Source: Typhlomys cinereus
Taxonomy: Eukaryota; Chordata; Mammalia; Rodentia; Platacanthomyidae
Direction: 5' to 3'
Length of the DNA stretch: 64,000 bases
Assembly: GCA_023101885.1 (NCBI GenBank)
Contig: JALPQD010000090.1
Location: 1,971,569 to 2,035,568, forward strand
This document shows, one piece after another, positions 1-10,602 of this stretch; the stretch's first letter is position 1; each line of letters starts with the position of its first letter. Below the pieces are notes generated by a model. That model was not told the DNA's origin, did no database searches, and was given only the letters and a program-made list of their open reading frames with translations. A program made the translations under genes and the position numbers.

Positions 1-425
1 CTTTTTGACAAGATATTCCACTCAAGGCAGGGCTGCTGGATCCAGGAACTCATTGCAATGAGACTTGTCCTTACCAGACCTGCATAATGACTGATATACC
101 AACATACCCCCATAGACTAGTGAGGATCTTAACAGAGATAATTATGTGCAGTGGAAATCTTGGGGGTTAGAGCTGGAAGGGTGAAGGGGAGTACCCCTAT
201 TATTGGGACAGCCCAAGGAGGGGCCAATTGGTAGGCCACAGGGCCTGAATCCCCACAAGAGTAGACAATCCAGAGGGAACCCTGTGGTCCCCAGAAGAGA
301 ACAGGGAGGAGAGTAGGAAAGAGTAAAAGGGAGTAATGAAGTGAAAGGAGTGAGGAAAGGAAGGATGAAGTAGGATAAGTAGTCAATATGTTTGTAAAAC
401 TTGGAAAAATATAATTAAAGAAAAA
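1..425 (+). repeat. LINE-1 3' end fragment (3' UTR)
   Basis: The right part is a purine-rich G/A tract followed by an A-rich tail near 400-425, as in rodent L1 3' UTRs. The left part is the reverse complement of sequence seen again at about 41,600-41,760 and 55,650-55,800, where it lies next to minus-strand L1 3' ends. No coding capacity is supported; the short ORFs here are pyrimidine- or purine-tract artefacts. Confidence 0.7.
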
Positions 426-504
426 CAGAATCTTCTACTCTGTTATTTTTTGTCTAGTGCCTGATGTGAAAATTTTTTTCTTTTACAATTCTAAAGTTTA
501 TTAG

Positions 505-507
<3 letters not shown>

Positions 508-555
<48 letters not shown>
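508..555. repeat. (GT)n microsatellite
   Basis: Uninterrupted GT dinucleotide run of about 47 bases. The rest of 426-655 shows nothing recognisable. Confidence 0.95.
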
Positions 556-557
<2 letters not shown>

Positions 558-655
558 GGGACCAAGGAACTGAGAGCAACTCTACCACTGTGTGTGTGAA
601 AGGTTGATGTGGAGAACCACTCTAAAAAGAATCTAGAACATAGGAAAGAATTTTT

Positions 656-3600
656 TTAAAAAATTCATTTACTTTTTTAAGTATTTATTTTTTACACTCA
701 TACAAGCTTGATAGGTACCCTATTCCCCTCCCTGGATCCCCTTGCTCCTTCCCGCCTTTTCCCTCCTTTCCCCCTCACTTACTTCCATTGTCCGTCCCCC
801 ATTCCAAGAGCATCTTTTATTGTGCATGTCAAACTTCCCTCTGGTCCTATTCTCTGATGATGTATAAGGACTCAGTAGCATTGCCTAGAGTACTTTTTTG
901 TGTTCCCCTTTAGTATGGGATCACTATTTTGGCTGTTAATCCCTTGCCTCTAAGGATCCTAGTGCCTGCAATTCATGCTAGACTTTGGGGGGGCTTTAAT
1001 GATATGTTGGTCATTGCGCAGGTCATGCAAAGTCCTATTATGATTACTTCGGCCCTAACTTGTGTGGAGTATCTTGCATGTCATAACTCCTCTCCATCTT
1101 TAGGCTCTTACAATCTTACTGCCCCCTCTTCCGTAAATTTCCCTGAGCATTAAGATGGGGAGAGATTAGGCTTTCCTAGTTCAAGTGGTTGATATAGAGT
1201 CTCTGATGTTCTGAATTGTGACTTGTTGATTTTTTTTTCAGTTTTGCTGCTTCTGCACCGCCCTTAGCTCCATCCTGATGGGTACTGGATGTCACCCCCT
1301 GGCCAGAGATAAAAGGCTGTTAAAATAGAGTCTTATTATAAGAGTATGTTCATAAGTAAATGGAATAAGAGTAGGAGACCATGGAGAGCCGGGGGGGGGG
1401 TCGGGGTCAGTCTCCCATTTGCAAAATGGTTCTATCTGGCAGACTGTATGCCATCCCTTTCTGTCGAAATCACACCCCAACAGTTGCAAGTGACCAGGAA
1501 TGAAAGTCTGTGAGTTTAACCAGATATCTCATTACTTACTTGCAGTCTTTGATGGTGGCCTATTTTCTCCACTGTAGCATGATCCTCTCTCTCCCCATTG
1601 CCTGGTGGGGCCCTCCTTCCTCTTCCCTCCTGTCTATAATCTTTGCAATTACTGTAGGTATTACAGAGATCCATCTTTGAGTGTGTCTCTAAATGGATTT
1701 GGTACTAGGATCCACCTATTAGGGCATATATACGGTGCTTAATTTTCTGTGTCTGGGATACTTCACTCAATATAATATTTTTTAATTCCATCCATTCCCC
1801 GGAAAATTTCATTAATTCATCATTTTTGATGACTGAGTAGCATTTCATTGTATAAATATACCACATTTTCCTTATCCACTCCTCAACTGTTGGACATTTG
1901 TGTTGATTCCATGACTTTGCTATGGTAAACAGTGCTGCTATGAACATGGTTGTGCTTGTGCTATCCAGGTGAATTTTTGTTGCATGGGGGATTATTCTCA
2001 AAAGTGGAATAGCAAGGTCATATGGAATTTCAATCTCTAACTTTTTTAAGAATCGCTGGACAGCTCACTAGAGTGGTTGTATAAGCCTGCATTCCTGCCA
2101 GCAATGTAGGAGAGTTCCCTTCTCGCCACATCCTCTCCAGCATTTGGTGTTGTTTGTATTGTGGATTTTTGCCATCCTGACCGGAGTAAGATGATATCTC
2201 AGGCAAGTTTTGATTTGCATTTCCCTGATAGCTAAGGATGCGGAGCATTTTTTAAGATATTTGTTAGACATTTCAATTTCGTCCCTGGTAAAGTTTCTTT
2301 TAAGTTCCAAGGCCCATTTTTTAATTCGTGTTTAGTTTTCTAAGTTCTTTGTGCACTCTGAATAATAGAGCTCTATCAGATATGTGGTTAGTGAAGATTT
2401 TCTCCCATTCTGTGGATTGCCTTTGTGCTCAAGTTATAATCTCTTTATCTGAACAGATGCTCTTTAATTTCATAAGATCCCATCTGTTGAGTGTTGGTTG
2501 TATTGACTATTGGATTTCCGTTTAGGAACTGTTGGCCTAGTCTGATCAGCTCGAGGGAGTTCCCTACCCTTTCAACTATGGTTTTTATAGTCTCTGGCCT
2601 TATATTGAGGTCCTTGATCCATTTGGAATTAAGTCTTGTACATGGTGGTAATTATGGGTTGAGTTTTAATCTTCTGCATGTGGACAACCAGTTTTGCCAG
2701 CACCATTTGTTGAAGATGCTATTCTTTTTCCGTTGGATTTTTTTGGCCCCTTTGTCAAAGATCAAATGGCTGTAATTGTGTGGGCTTATATCTGGGTCTT
2801 CAATCCTTATCCATTGGTCTGTATGTCTATTTTGGAGCCAGTACCAGGCTGTTTTTATAACTATGGATTTGTAGTAGAGACTAAGGTTTGGTATGGTGAT
2901 ATCTCCAGCAGTGTTTTTGTTACTCAGGATTGTTTTTGCTATCCTGGGTCTTTGTGCCTCCATATGAATTTAGAGATTGTTTGGTCAACTTCTTTAAATA
3001 ATTGCTTCAGGATTTTAATTAGTATAGCATTGAATCTGTATATTGTCTTTGGTAGGATGGTCATTTCTGTGATATTGATTCTGCCAATCCAGGAACATGG
3101 GAGGTCTTTCCACCTTCTGGTGTCTTCTGCATTTTCTTTCTTTAGGGTTTTATAGTTCTCATTGTAAAGGTCTCTTACTTCCTTGGTTAGGTTTATACCA
3201 AGGTATTTCGTTTTTTTAGGGGCTATAGTAAATGGGATTGTTTCTCTCAGGGCTTTTTCACTTCTTTCATTCTGGGCATATAGGAAAGCCACTAATTTTT
3301 GTACATTTATTTTGTATGCTGCCTCCCTGCTCAACTCCTGTATTAGCTCCAGGAGCTTCGTGATGGAGTTGTTGGGATCACTCAGGTATATGATCATGTC
3401 ATCTGCAAATAGAGATAACTTGACTTCTTCCTTGCCAATTTGAATTCCTTTTATCTCCCTTTCTTGTCTTATGGCTTCAGCTAAGACTTCACATTCAGTA
3501 TTGAATAGAAGTTGTGAGAGTGGACAGCCTTGTCTAGTTCCTGATTGAAGTGGGAACGCTTCAAGTTTTTCCCCATTGAGTAAAATCCTTACTGTTGGCT

Positions 3601-3688
3601 TGTTGTATACAGCTTTTATTATATTGATAAAGGTTCCTTCCATTCCAACTGTCTCTAGGGTTTTTATCATAAAGGGCTGTTGGATCTT
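656..3688 (-). mobile_element. LINE-1, 3' portion: ORF2 reverse transcriptase to C-terminus and 3' UTR
   Basis: Reading the minus strand, 3703-2939 encodes an almost unbroken L1 ORF2 segment with the reverse-transcriptase active-site motif FADD (near 3,400), preceded by the [10 protein letters not shown] block and followed by the [11 protein letters not shown] block. Shorter frames at 2963-2652, 2310-2068 and 2001-1705 continue ORF2 toward its C-terminus (the [15 protein letters not shown]ys/His motif near 2,120) but are frame-shifted relative to one another. The 3' UTR runs to about 656, where a polypyrimidine tract and T-rich run on the plus strand mark its G-rich tract and poly(A). The element is dead, and its 5' continuation is at 5490-6195 beyond the CARS2 insertion. 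Confidence 0.92.
3675..3688. repeat. Target-site duplication, left copy (CARS2 retrocopy)
   Basis: GGCTGTTGGATCTT at 3675-3688 is repeated exactly at 5490-5503 on the other side of the CARS2 insertion. A 14-bp direct repeat beside a poly(T) run (3689-3701) is the mark of L1-mediated insertion of a minus-strand mRNA copy. Confidence 0.92.
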
Positions 3689-5489
3689 TTTTTTTTTTTT
3701 CACTGTAGTGGCTCAAGAGCCACAACCGTACACTTTTAATATAAAGTTTCCATCACAAAACAGTGGGCTCCAGGAACGATGCTGCGGCCGCGACCACACC
3801 GCCCTCAGCAACTGACAGGCCTCTGCCGCCACACCCTCAGCTCTGGGCTTTCTGGGATTTTGTCCTTGGGTCCAGCAGTTCTCACGTGGAGGTTGTGTTG
3901 CCTCTGTCCTGTCGATTTGTCAGAGAAACCCCGACAGTCTTGAAAAAGTACTCAACATAGGAGATGATGGCGCCAAACACAGCAGGACTCCTGGGGCTTC
4001 CTGAGTGAGCTGAGCTGTCTGTTCCCATGATGCACGAGGTCGAGGACGGCGTTCACTGCCTTGGGCGTGTCGAAGTCACCGGCCAGGGCAGCCTTCACCG
4101 CCGCCTTGGTGCTGGTGAGCCTCTCCCACAGCACATCCTCCCTGACAAGGGCCACAGGTCTGCTGTCCCATGACATAAGCGCAAGCGTCCTGCACAAAGG
4201 AGGTGAGACCCAGCAGGAGGTGCTGGGCTTCCAGCAGGGTGCTGTCACTGTAGTCAATGGCTGACCTGTAGCTGGTGCGCAGGCAGAACAGCCGGAAGAC
4301 ATGGGGGGGGGGGAGAAGGTCTGCAGGAAGTCCTTAATGGTGATGTTGTTTTTTAAGGATTTGGACATTTTTTCTTCTTTGCCTTTCACGTGCAAATGCC
4401 CAGAATGTAGAAAGTAATTCCCCCACTGCTGACACTGGTGGAAGACTTTGCTCTGCGCAATTTCGTTCTCGTGGTGCGGGAAAGCCAAGTCTACGCAGCC
4501 CGTGTGGATGTCCAGCGGACTTCCGAACACCTGGCTGGCCATGGCGGAGCACTCGATGTGCCAGCCGGGCCTCCCGTGTCCCCAGGGTGAGGCCCAGAAC
4601 ACCTCCTGGGGCTTGGCTGCCTTCCACAGGGCGAAGTCGCTGGCATGGCGCTTGTCAGAGTCAACTGGCTCTGTCCACACCGGGCGTCACACAGACCAGT
4701 TTGCCATACTTGTCCCCGCGCAAGCGTACATCGAAGTGGACATTGCCTCTCGCCGTCGAGTAGGCATGGCTTCGGGCAATGATGCCTTCGATGAAAGAAA
4801 TGATTTGAGGGATGTTCTCGGTGACTCGCAAGTACACCGTGGGTGGGAGAACCTTCAGGGTCGTCATGTCCCTGCTTGAAGTCTTCTTCGTAAAGACGGG
4901 CCAGAGCAGCAGGCGACACATTCATCTCCTGAGCCCTTCTGATTATTTATCGTCCACATCTGTGATACCCATTGCCATGACTACGCCACATTCAAACACA
5001 TTGGTCAGGATCCTCCGAATTATGTCAAATGTAACGTATGAGCCCCTTGCTCCTCCCAATCCCAGCGCGATTACGCGGAACATTCAAGAGAGGCGCAAAG
5101 CCAGAGGACAGCTCCGTTTCCAAAAGACAATAAACTGCCCGAGTGTCCAAGGTCGGCTGCAGGAAACTCACCATGCGTGGCCAAGGTGCGCATGGTCGTA
5201 GACAGTTGGACCGCAGCTGTACCAGGAGACGGCGTCCGCGCGGGCCACCACCAGCGGGTCCTTCCTGCCTGTGAGGCTGTTGTGCACCTGCACGCCCGTG
5301 TCGCAGCCCTCCGGCCGCTCCCAGGAGCCCCCGCGCCCCAAGGACGCCGCCCTGGCCGCCTGCCCGCGCCGCCCGAGGCCCAGCGCGCCCCGAAGCAGCG
5401 GAGTGGCCACAAGAGGCCGCCCCACACGCCGCATGTTGGCAGCCAGGAGCCGGCGGAGACCCCGCCCTGTCCCCGGAGGCCCCGCCCCC
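3689..5489 (-). pseudogene. Cars2-ps: Processed pseudogene of CARS2 (mitochondrial cysteinyl-tRNA synthetase)
   Basis: The parent enzyme charges mitochondrial tRNA-Cys. This copy is an mRNA-derived insertion on the minus strand. It has a poly(A) tail (T run 3689-3701), an ATTAAA-type signal (3735-3740 on plus), no normal introns, a GC-rich 5' UTR up to 5489 and an exact 14-bp target-site duplication. The start ATG is at 5434-5432. The class I synthetase HIGH-type motif reads HLGHA (5188-5174) and the KMSKS motif is intact (4371-4357). Other recognised stretches are the [14 protein letters not shown] block, the ITDVDDK block and the [11 protein letters not shown] block. Lesions: 129 bp of apparent intron 1 between HLGHA and the next exon with an immediate stop; a 1-base loss after the VDDK block (about 4,945); an extra G near 4,877; a frameshift in a C run (G run 4305-4314 on plus) that is later reversed; a segment of the C-terminal domain missing near 3,908; and TGG to TGA before the end. 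It is non-functional. Assignment to CARS2 rather than cytosolic CARS1 rests on the overall sequence as I recall it. Confidence 0.93.
5043..5171 (-). other. Retained piece of CARS2 intron inside the retrocopy
   Basis: On the minus strand the coding sequence reaches GHA then TG, and is followed at once by GTGAGT, a consensus 5' splice site. About 129 bp of unrelated sequence follows before coding resumes with the SYV(T)FDIIRR block. The simplest reading is that the source mRNA used a downstream alternative donor in that intron, so its first 129 bases were carried into the cDNA. In frame it gives W then stop, so that transcript could not make the enzyme. Confidence 0.75.
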
Positions 5490-6195
5490 GGCTGTTGGAT
5501 CTTGTCAAAAGCTTTTTCTGCATCTATCGAGAATATCATGTGGTCTTGGATTTTGGACTAGTTTATATGGTGAATTATATTTATTGATTTGTGTAGTTGA
5601 AACAACCTTGTCTGCCTGGGATAAAGCCTACTTGATCCCCGTGAATGATCTTTTAGATATGTTTTTGGATCTGATTTGCTAAGACTTTGTTGAGAATCTT
5701 TGCATCTGTGTTCATCGAAGAGATTGGCCTATAGTTTTCTTTTCTAAGTGTATCTTTATTAGTTTGGGATTAAGACGATATTAGCTTCATAGAAAGAATC
5801 TGGTAGTGTACCTTCCTTTGCTATTTGATGGAACAGTTTAAGGAGTATTGGTATTATTAACTCCTTAAATGTCTGGTAGAACTCTGTGCTCAATCCATCT
5901 GGTCCAGGACATTTTTTGGTGGGAAGATTCGAGATTACTTCATTGATTTCCTCATATGTTATAGGACTATTTAAATAATTCACAACTTCCTGATTCAATT
6001 TAGGTAAGTTGTACTTACTTAGGAATTCATCTATTTCTTTTGTGTTCTCAAATTTCACAGACTATAGGTTTTTGAAATATGGTGTTATAATACTCTGAAT
6101 TTCTTGGGTATCAGTAGTGATAACTCCAATTTCATTTCTAACTTTGTTAATTTGTGTTTTTTCTCTCTCTTGCTTTTGGTTAATTTAGCTAGGGG
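5490..6195 (-). mobile_element. LINE-1, 5' portion of the same truncated element (ORF2)
   Basis: Minus-strand frames carry ORF2 upstream of the reverse-transcriptase core: the AEKAFDKIQ block directly abuts the CARS2 insertion, and 6058-5759 encodes the segment with the [12 protein letters not shown] block. Upstream, 6195-6060 encodes the KVRNEIG block. Similarity stops near 6195, so the element is 5'-truncated and lacks the endonuclease domain, ORF1 and promoter. Together with 656-3688 it forms one L1 of about 3.7 kb before the nested insertion. Confidence 0.9.
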
Positions 6196-6580
6196 AGATA
6201 ATTAAAAAATATAAATTAATTAAAGCTGAGGACTTGGTGGCCAAGGGAATCGCAGTTTAGCGGTAAGGCAGGAAAGTAATAGAACAGAAGAGATAGCTTA
6301 AAGCAGGAGACAAGGGACATTGCCATCATTCACAACATGGTAAGAGAATCTGCAGCGTCTGGAGCCCTGGAGGGGGGGGCAGTCAGGGGCTGGAGTAATG
6401 TCCTCTGCAGTTTTACTAGCTAGTGTGGAATCCTTGGCAGCTGTGTTAATTTATATATAGAGGTCTTGAAATTTTGGGCAGATGTGACAAAGAACGCTGA
6501 GCGCAGGACGACAAGGCTCAGGGCTAAGTCCCAGCTCTCCAGCAGCAGCTCTGAGGGTCTCAAGCCTGTGATAGAACCCT
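6196..6580. other. Unassigned flank upstream of MHC class I pseudogene 1
   Basis: No open frame, recognised repeat or RNA gene. Starts A/T-rich, then becomes mixed sequence toward the class I promoter remnant. Confidence 0.5.
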
Positions 6581-6586
6581 AGCCTT

Positions 6587-6596
6587 GGGAATTTCC
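6587..6596 (+). promoter_or_regulatory. Kappa-B site (class I enhancer A remnant)
   Basis: GGGAATTTCC fits the NF-kappa-B consensus and lies 12 bases before the interferon element, as in classical MHC class I promoters (enhancer A then ISRE). Inferred by position and motif. Confidence 0.75.
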
Positions 6597-6607
6597 CATT
6601 TCAGGGG

Positions 6608-6618
6608 AGTTTCACTTC
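6608..6618 (+). promoter_or_regulatory. Interferon-stimulated response element of class I promoter
   Basis: AGTTTCACTTC matches the ISRE of MHC class I genes and is followed by the usual TGCCTAACC-like sequence. The order kappa-B, ISRE, CRE-like X2 box, CCAAT is the class I arrangement, placing this about 150 bp upstream of the former start codon. Confidence 0.82.
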
Positions 6619-6655
6619 ATTGCCTAACCCATGCCAGCTCGTTCTGCCTAGATAC

Positions 6656-6717
6656 TGATGGCGCAGACCGCAATTCTTGTTGCTATTTAGTGCCGAATTT
6701 CCAGAGAAGCCAATCGG
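6656..6717 (+). promoter_or_regulatory. Remnant X2 (site alpha) and CCAAT region of class I promoter
   Basis: TGATGGCGCAG at 6656-6666 resembles the CRE-like X2 box (TGACGCGCAG in working genes). GCCAATCGG at 6709-6717 resembles the promoter CCAAT box. The inverted CCAAT (ATTGG) Y box expected between them is not visible; the corresponding stretch reads TATTTAG. No TATA-like element is seen between the CCAAT box and the former start codon. Promoter decay therefore accompanies gene decay. Confidence 0.6.
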
Positions 6718-6763
6718 CGGTAAGGGGACCCGCCCAGATGAGGACATTGCGCTAACCCTGTGG

Positions 6764-9700
6764 TTGGCGGCCTCGGGACCCCAGGTCCTCCTCGCACTGC
6801 TGGCGGCCCTGGTCCTGCCGCAGACCCGGCCGGGTGAGTGCGGGGTCGGAAGGTGGAGGAGCGAGGGCTCCCCGGGTGGGTTCGGAGCACCGGGAAAGCC
6901 CGGTCTCCGCCCTGGCCGGCCCAAAGCCTTCGCGCTGCCCGGGCTGGGCGGCCCCTGCTCCGCGCCCCGCTGGGTTCCTGTCTCCGCTTGGTCTGGATCC
7001 CCGAACCCCGCTGCGCCCCTCTCCCCACTCAGTCTCCAGATCGCTAGGTCCCGAGCCGATCGGGTCTCACCACGCGCCTCCCGCAGGCTCTTATTCGCTG
7101 CGGTTCTTCAGCACGGGGTTGGAACAACCAGGCTTGGAGGAACCCCGGTACTTGGAGGTGCGCTATGTGGACGACACGGAGTTCGTGCGCTTCGACAGCG
7201 ACGCAGAGACTCCGCGAATGGAGCCGAAGGCAGCGTGGGCGGCGCAAGAGGGGCTGGAGTACTGGGAGCGGGAGACGCGCACAGCGAAGAACAACGCGCT
7301 GACGGCCCGGGTGAACCTGCAGGCAATGCTCTGCTACTACAACCAGAGCGCGGGCGGTGAGCGACCCCGGCCCGGGTGATGGTCACGACCATCCTCGACC
7401 CCACGGATGGTCCGAGTCTCCCCGGGTTCTACTCAGGTCCGAGGTCCCGCGGAGACCTTGGACCACAAAGAAGAAGCGGGAAAGAGACCCGGTTTGGATT
7501 TAGACCCCAAGTCATGCGGGAGGATGGTTCGGCCCGACGGGGCTGACGTTGGGGGCGGGGCTGACGGCTCTCACACCTTCCAGAGGATGTATGGCTGTGA
7601 CATGGGGCCGAACGGGCGCCTCCTCCGTGGGTACTGGCAGGAAGCCTATGATGGCAGGGATTACATCGCCCTGAACGAGGACCTACGCTCCTGGATCTCA
7701 GCGGATCACCAGAAGCAAGTGGGAGGCCGCTAGTGCAGCTGAGCAGTACAGGACCTACCTGGAGGGTGAGTGCATGCCTTAGCTCAACAGATACCTGAAG
7801 AAAGGGAAGGAGACGCTGTTGAGAGCAGGTAAGAGAAGCCACGGGGTCCCCGGATTGGTGCTTATGTCTCTGAGGAGAGGATATAGCCTCGCTGTTTCAT
7901 AATGAGGGGAAAGAGTGCTCCTGGGTTTCCTGATCCAACATGACAGGTGACTCTCCTAGGGCTAACCCTTCTCCAAGACAGCGCAGAGCCAGTCTCAGTA
8001 TGGAATGAGAGGAGACCCCTGAGGTCTCCAGCTAGATGTTCCCTTCAGTCTGCAGCCCACTGTGAGCTATGGCCTTTCTCAGACTTAGATCTCTGCCCAC
8101 ATTGAGTGTCTGTGGAGGTCCTGACTCCAGTAATTCTGAGGCTGTCAGCCGTTATCCCACCAGTCAAGACCAGATTTCTGGAGCCTGAACATTCCAAAAA
8201 ATAGATTACGACAATAAAATACTACTATTAGATATACTACTATTACTACAGTAGTCAAGACTACTGTGTGGAGTTTGCACCCCTCTGTTAATCCAATTCT
8301 CCTTTCATTCTCTGGAAGGTCACAGGAACACTAGTGGAGTCTCCCGAAAGAATAAAAAATGCCTCAATTTCCCCACCCTTTCTTCAGATACTCCAAAGAC
8401 ACGTGTGACCCGTCATCCCGGACCTGATGGGTCCATCACCCTGAAGTGCTGAACCCTAGACTTCTACCCTGCTGAGATCACCCTGACTTGGCAGCAAGAT
8501 GGGGAAGACCAGACCCAGGAAATGGAACTTGTGGAGACCAGGCCTGCAGACAACAGAACTTCCAGAAGTGGGCTGACATAGTGGTATCCTCTGGAGAGGA
8601 GCAGAGATACACATGCCATGTACAGCATGAGGGGCTGCCTGAGCCCCTCACCCTGAGATGGGGTGAGGAGGGGTGTGGGCACTGGAAAGCAAGAAGCCTT
8701 GTGGAGACCTGGCAGGGTCAGGACTGAGAGCTGGGATCAGACACTCACTTTCTTTCTTTTTCTAGAGAACTCTTCCCATTCTTCCATCCATACCATGGTA
8801 GCAGTCAATGTTGGCTTGAGTTTACTGGTAGTTGGAACCTGTTGCTTTTCTGATATGGAGGAGGAGGAGGAAGAGGAGGAAGAGGAACTAAGGTAAGGAA
8901 TGGGACAAAATGGGGTCTTGTTTCTTCTTATTTGGGATTTGAAACCCCAGGTAGGAGTTTTCTCTGCTTCCTTTCTGGGAAGGAGTTTGGCCCACTATCC
9001 TGAATACCATAATCCCAAATAATTTATAAATTTAAAATTTATAAATTTAAGAAATGTAAATTTTTGAGCTATAAATTATAAATTATACATGTTCTAAGAT
9101 CAGAATCTAACAAGCAAAAATTTGGAAAAATTAATTTTAAAAATTAATTTAAAGACATTTTATATTTTAAAAGGATATTTATTTAAAAACATAAAAACAT
9201 GGCAGAACAAGGATACTTTGTCTGATAGAGTAGGCAAAAGCATAATATTTTTGCATGCTGATAATATTGCCATCTTTGTAGTCATGTAGATAGTAATGAT
9301 GAACAAGTGAACTTTATTCATAGATGTAGTGGTGGATGGAGAGGTGCAAACACATCCTTGTGGCTGATTTTGTGTGCATTCAGCTTTACTTCTTCACTTA
9401 TCCAAAATGTAATTGTGACTCTCAGAGATTTTGAAACTTTTCAGGTGAAAAGTTTCAGCGATAGAGTTGGTGGTGTTAGGGGTGTGACTTTCAGAGTTAG
9501 CGTCAGCACACTGGGAAGGAAGGTCCACCCAGCTGTTCACCCAGCCGGGACTGACCTCCACTCTGCTGTGAGGCCCATGGTAAATGAAGGCTCCATTCAT
9601 CACCCCTCTGGGGGAGGTGCTGTGGGTCTGGTTACCAGCAGCCACAGGGCAGAGGGGAAGGTTCTTGTTAAGGGTGGACTTCCTGGAGGGCCATTGGTTC

Positions 9701-10515
9701 TCTTCCTGAATGTCTCCCTCTCCTCATGCCTCTGATCCTTCCCTGTGTGTGCAGTCACAGTTCTGGAAACTCCCATGGCTCTCAGATTTGTGGGGTGTAA
9801 GTGGGCTTGGCCTTTCCCCCAAGCTGGTTTCTTCCCACAGTGGAAGAAGAGGTGGCTATGTTTATACTTCCAGGAAGTTGGTGGGGTTGGTCCCTGAGAC
9901 CTTGGTGCAGAGTAGACAGGAACCCATGTGGGAGTTCACCAGCACCCTCATGATTCCTCCTTTATCTTCATCTCCTGTAGGCTCTGACCAGATCTGTTTT
10001 CTTCTGCCCCAAGCAGGGGCAGTGCCCAGGGATTTAGTGCTTCTTGAGTGGTTTAAAAAGATGAGACTGGAGTGAGTGGGTGGGACATGGAGGGGGGAAT
10101 GTGTCAACCCCTATTTCATGGGTGCTCACTGGCATTGTGATTGTGCAATGGGCTGTTCAGAGTTATTCACAGTGATGACCTGAATTTCTTCTTTTCTTTT
10201 CTTTTTTAACAGTTCTGAGATTGTGAACTTTGGTCGGACTGAGCCATAAGGGACTTTTCTGGTGTTTTCTGCATCTTATTGTCATACTGTGAGGATAAGA
10301 AGAGACTGACACAGTTCTGAGCATCAGGTCACCTACCTACACTGACCTGGTACCTGTTCCAGTAGAGACCGATCATCTTCCCTGAATCAGCTTGACCTCA
10401 TTGAACTACTGTTTTAAATAAGAACATGAATACGGATTTGCTTAAACATATCATCTCTGTCTCTACATATTGTGTGTATCTATGTGATTTATAAGCTCAA
10501 TAAATAAAAGGAATA
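6764..10515 (+). pseudogene. MHC class I pseudogene 1 (eight-exon structure recognisable)
   Basis: Working relatives present peptides, or act as class Ib ligands, with beta-2-microglobulin at the cell surface. Exons by homology and splice sites: 1 signal peptide 6764-6833; 2 alpha1 7087-7356 (270 bp, fully open); 3 alpha2 7567-7828; 4 alpha3 8388-8662; 5 transmembrane 8766-8892; 6 at 9841-9873 (33 bp); 7 at about 10017-10060; 8 and 3' UTR from 10214, with AATAAA at 10499 and 10503. Alpha1 shows the [21 protein letters not shown] and YYNQS hallmarks. Lesions: ATG to TTG at 6764; the intron 2 acceptor AG absent (7561-7566); a net 14-bp deletion in exon 3 and TGG to TAG at about 7779; TGG to TGA (8451-8453) and a 1-bp loss in exon 4; exon 6 donor reads GA and exon 7 donor AT. 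The gene cannot encode a class I heavy chain. Intron 5 (8893-9840) is enlarged by A/T-rich DNA. The neighbouring OR12D genes suggest an H2-M-region class Ib lineage. Confidence 0.93.
10499..10508 (+). terminator. Tandem poly(A) signals of class I pseudogene 1
   Basis: Overlapping AATAAA hexamers at 10499-10504 and 10503-10508, at the end of a 3' UTR that aligns with that of pseudogene 2 (AATAAA at 17144 and 17148). Confidence 0.85.
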
Positions 10516-10601
10516 TTTAAAAAATCTGACAGAGTTAATAAACCTGAAGACTCCCAGGGCTGTGTGTTCACTGTGCTGAGTTTCTTTGGGGTCAGGCAGA
10601 A

Positions 10602-10602
<1 letters not shown>

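Noticed and set aside
508..555. CRISPR-like or satellite array
   Set aside because: Simple dinucleotide repeat without spacers; nothing in the window resembles a CRISPR array.
2694..3155. 153-residue plus-strand ORF
   Set aside because: Antisense of L1 ORF2, which is encoded on the minus strand here.
4448..5587. Plus-strand ORFs of 96-143 residues
   Set aside because: Antisense of the GC-rich CARS2 retrocopy.
6677..7379. Plus-strand ORFs of 227 and 181 residues spanning exon 1 to exon 2 of the class I gene
   Set aside because: They read through intron 1 and, for the longer one, out of the class I frame in exon 2. Splice sites show the true exon structure.
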